Of a stretch of 64,000 bases of DNA, positions 61,619 to 64,000 are shown in pieces. Made by a program: the position numbers and the translations under genes. The notes beneath the pieces are model-generated. The model was not told the origin of the DNA. It searched no databases and was given only the letters and a program-made list of their open reading frames with translations. Position 1 is the first letter of the stretch. Each line of letters opens with the position of its first letter. This stretch comes from Winogradskyella wandonensis (lineage in GTDB: Bacteria > Bacteroidota > Bacteroidia > Flavobacteriales > Flavobacteriaceae), in assembly GCF_004346845.1 (NCBI RefSeq), contig NZ_SMGI01000001.1:653116-717115 (forward strand). The letters run 5' to 3'.

Positions 61619-62656
61619 ATGTTAAAAGACAACCAACTGATTAAGTTCACTAAAAAAGGAATTTATTGTCCCAAAGGGAAATTCTATTTAGACCCTTGGT
61701 ATCCTGTAGATTACGCTATTATTTCTCATGGCCATGCGGACCATGCACGATGGGGAATGAAACATTATTTATGCACAGATGACTCAAAAGCGATTTTAAA
61801 ACATCGATTGGGCGAAGCTATTAATATTCAGAGTATTCCTTACAGACAGTCAATAAGTATTAATGGTGTCAATGTGAGCTTTTATCCTGCTGGCCATGTT
61901 ATTGGTTCGGCTCAAATCCGACTAGAGTATAAAGGCTATGTTGTTGTATTTACTGGTGATTACAAAACCCAACCAGATTTTATAACCACACCGTTTGATT
62001 CTGTTAAGTGTCACACGTTTATTACTGAAAGTACTTTTGGTCTGCCTATATATCATTGGAAATCAGAAAAAAATCTTCAGAGCGAATTGCACGACTGGGT
62101 AAGAACCAATCAGTCTAATAATAGAACATCTGTGTTTTTTGGTTATTCTTTAGGTAAGGCACAACGTTTATTATCGCTTTTAGATGGTGCCGACGATATT
62201 TTTGTACACCGTTCAATTTATAATTTAAACGATGCAATTACTGGCTCTGGGATAGACTTACCTAAATCAAAATTATGGTCTGCAGATTTGGATAAAAATA
62301 GTCTTCAGAATAAAATAATCATTGCGCCACCATCGCTGCTAGGCTCTAAGATGCTCAAGCGTTTACCAAATCCTGCTACAGCGATTTGCTCTGGCTGGAT
62401 GCAAATTAGGGGTAATCGTCGTTGGCAGTCTGTAGATGCAGGTTTTGCCGTAAGTGATCATGCGGATTGGAATGGTTTAATTTCAGCGGTAAAAGCTTCA
62501 GAAGCAGAGCGAGTTTATGTTACTCATGGCTCTCAAGCCGTGTTTTCGAAATATCTTAATGAAATTGGTATAGAAGCCTACGAGCTAAAAACCGAATATG
62601 GTGATGAAGCCTTAGCAAAAGCCGAAAAGGAAACTGAAATAATAGAGCGGGAATGA
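61619..62656 (+). CDS. Ligase-associated MBL-fold DNA exonuclease
   Basis: The 345-residue metallo-beta-lactamase/beta-CASP-like nuclease carries the metal site SHGHADHARWG (HxHxDH) near residue 38. Further metal ligands lie in YPAGHVIGSAQI, VFTGDYKTQPDF and the late histidine in VSDHADWNGL. It corresponds to the ligase-associated exonuclease of the Lhr/ligase DNA repair cluster of Bacteroidota and other phyla. Its stop overlaps the DNA ligase start as ATGA, so translation is coupled. A -7-like TAGTTTCG lies just upstream at 61604-61611. Confidence 0.92.
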   Translation: MLKDNQLIKFTKKGIYCPKGKFYLDPWYPVDYAIISHGHADHARWGMKHYLCTDDSKAILKHRLGEAINIQSIPYRQSISINGVNVSFYPAGHVIGSAQIRLEYKGYVVVFTGDYKTQPDFITTPFDSVKCHTFITESTFGLPIYHWKSEKNLQSELHDWVRTNQSNNRTSVFFGYSLGKAQRLLSLLDGADDIFVHRSIYNLNDAITGSGIDLPKSKLWSADLDKNSLQNKIIIAPPSLLGSKMLKRLPNPATAICSGWMQIRGNRRWQSVDAGFAVSDHADWNGLISAVKASEAERVYVTHGSQAVFSKYLNEIGIEAYELKTEYGDEALAKAEKETEIIERE

Positions 62657-64000
62657 AGCAGTTTTCAGATTTAATAAGTACCATTGAGATTACGAATAAG
62701 ACCAATGCCAAAATCGATGCTTTGGTAAATTATTTTGATACAGCGCCAGATAAAGATAAATTGTGGTTAATAGCCTTATTTACAGGAAAACGTCCTTCTA
62801 GGCCTGTAAAAACAAGTCTTATGAAGGAATGGTGCATGGAAATTACAAACCTGCCGGAGTGGCTGTTTTTAGAAAGCTACAGTTCAGTTGGTGACTTAGG
62901 CGAGACAATGGCCTTGCTCTTACCAAATAATAGCTCTCATTTGGATTTATCGCTAAGCGAATGGATGACTGAATTAAAAGCCTTAAAACCTAAATCTGAT
63001 GACGAAAAAAAAGCATTTGTTTTAGAGGCTTGGTCTGGTTTAGGACAGCAAGAACGCTTAATTTTTAATAAGTTAATTGGCGGTAGTTTTAGAATAGGTG
63101 TTTCTAAAAAAACATTAGTTAATGCCTTAGCAAAGCTAACAGGAATTGACGCAAATCAATTAATGCATAGCATTATAGGTCATTGGGATATCGATTCAAT
63201 TACTTTTGAAGAGTTAATACACGGACAGCATATCAATTACGATAATTCCAAACCTTATCCGTTTTGTTTGGCTTATGCTTTAGAAAAAGAGTTACCAGAT
63301 TTAGGAGAACCTAAAGATTGGTTTGTAGAGCAAAAATGGGATGGTATCCGTGGACAAATTGTTAAGCGTAATGATGAGGTGTATATCTGGTCTAGAGGCG
63401 AAGAATTAGTCACGCAACAGTTCCCTGAATTGGTAGAAGCCATGTCTAATTTTAATGACGATTTTGTCATTGATGGCGAAATATTAGCTATTAAAGACAG
63501 TGCTGTTTTGTTATTTAACGATTTACAAAAACGCCTAAATAGAAAGAATGTCACTAAAAAATTATTAGAAGAAGTCCCTATTGGTTTTTACGCTTACGAC
63601 ATATTAGAGTTTAATGGAGAAGATATTCGCGAAAAACCATTTGCCGAACGACGACAAGTGTTAGAATTACTTTTTGGTTTGATGGCGTTACCTAGTCATG
63701 TAAAATTATCGCATTTGGTTAATTTTAAAAAATGGGAGGATTTATATCGTATTAGAGCCAATTCTAGAACTATTAATAGTGAAGGCTTGATGCTAAAGCA
63801 AAAGGCATCACCATACCATACTGGGCGAAAAAAAGGGGATTGGTGGAAATGGAAAGTTGACCCATTAACGATAGACGCTGTAATGATTTATGCCCAAAAG
63901 GGTAGTGGGCGGCGTAGCTCAAAATATACAGATTACACGTTTGCTGTAAAGAAAGATGATGCTTTGGTGACTATAGCTAAAGCGTATTCTGGATTAACAG
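62653..64000 (+). CDS. ATP-dependent DNA ligase, N-terminal part
   Basis: The frame starts at the ATG overlapping the exonuclease stop (ATGA) and stays open to the window edge (449 codons seen). The N-terminal domain begins MKQFSDLISTIEI. The nucleotidyl Lys is Lys228 in QKWDGIRGQ (KxDG). Further adenylation motifs are FVIDGEI, EGLMLKQKASPYHTGRKKGDWWKWK, and the OB-fold start. It seals nicks using ATP and belongs to the ligase clade that is paired with the exonuclease and often with an Lhr-like helicase and phosphoesterase. The C-terminus lies beyond the window. Confidence 0.95.
   Translation, partial: MKQFSDLISTIEITNKTNAKIDALVNYFDTAPDKDKLWLIALFTGKRPSRPVKTSLMKEWCMEITNLPEWLFLESYSSVGDLGETMALLLPNNSSHLDLSLSEWMTELKALKPKSDDEKKAFVLEAWSGLGQQERLIFNKLIGGSFRIGVSKKTLVNALAKLTGIDANQLMHSIIGHWDIDSITFEELIHGQHINYDNSKPYPFCLAYALEKELPDLGEPKDWFVEQKWDGIRGQIVKRNDEVYIWSRGEELVTQQFPELVEAMSNFNDDFVIDGEILAIKDSAVLLFNDLQKRLNRKNVTKKLLEEVPIGFYAYDILEFNGEDIREKPFAERRQVLELLFGLMALPSHVKLSHLVNFKKWEDLYRIRANSRTINSEGLMLKQKASPYHTGRKKGDWWKWKVDPLTIDAVMIYAQKGSGRRSSKYTDYTFAVKKDDALVTIAKAYSGLT

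Noticed and set aside
63273-63554. Minus-strand open frame inside the ligase gene
   Set aside because: Fully overlapped by the ligase with its intact KxDG motif; no start context or family.
1-64000. Prophage, toxin-antitoxin or defence island
   Set aside because: No integrase, portal, terminase, transposase, restriction-modification or toxin-like genes were recognised. The gene set is mostly ordinary chromosomal.

Overview
The window is chromosomal DNA of a member of the Flavobacteriia (Bacteroidota), probably a marine Flavobacteriaceae. Evidence seen in the sequence: AT-rich DNA, a type IX secretion C-terminal sorting domain, Bacteroidota-type promoters (TAnnTTTG at -7), LytTR and AraC/7TM regulators, and weak or absent Shine-Dalgarno sequences. 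Evidence from known families: a fused E1 alpha/beta 2-oxoacid dehydrogenase, DUF5117-type metalloproteases, tricorn-like S41 peptidase and MiaE. No prophage, insertion sequence, CRISPR array or integrase was found.

Layout. 1-1.7 kb: N-terminal part of a large secreted PKD/HYR-repeat protein, read leftward out of the window. 2.1-5.6 kb: polyphosphate operon (SixA-like phosphatase, ppk1, ppx). 5.7-9.2 kb: small outer-membrane protein, miaE, a lipoprotein and dnaX. 9.3-9.65 kb: RNase P RNA. 9.7-11.7 kb: rsmD operon. 11.9-16.5 kb: a RecD-like helicase, then a lipopolysaccharide group (kdsB, HAD phosphatase, a KdnB-like 8-oxidase that points to 8-amino-Kdo, a PlsC acyltransferase). 16.6-26 kb: DUF5117 metalloprotease, NTF2-like protein, YebC, tail-specific protease, PCD, an epimerase and gcvT. 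26.2-34.6 kb: two regulatory regions, namely a five-gene lipoprotein/LytS/LytTR operon and an AraC/7TM regulator with DoxX and small envelope proteins. 34.8-36.5 kb: two tandem ppk2 genes. 36.8-45.8 kb: fused E1 dehydrogenase, a degenerate M1 peptidase fused to a predicted outer-membrane barrel, LOG protein and uvrA. 45.9-55.9 kb: an uncharacterised conserved protein, a T9SS-exported metalloprotease, tricorn-like protease, gamma-glutamyltransferase and ACP phosphodiesterase. 56-60.6 kb: glmM, a class V aminotransferase, an LpxL-like acyltransferase and rhomboid. 60.6-61.4 kb: four tRNA genes. 61.6 kb to the end: the ligase-associated exonuclease and the ATP-dependent DNA ligase, which runs out of the window.

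The observations most worth following are these. (i) A run of ten A residues in dnaX lies just after the collar domain, and both off-frames stop within five codons; this is the layout expected for making a short gamma subunit by slippage. (ii) A family of about 130-140 bp palindromic elements has three copies, each just after a gene's stop codon and each with the same polarity relative to that gene. (iii) An M1-like protein has lost its zinc ligands and gained a barrel. (iv) A KdnB homologue sits next to kdsB. (v) Four polyphosphate kinase/phosphatase genes plus a histidine-phosphate phosphatase are present in one window.
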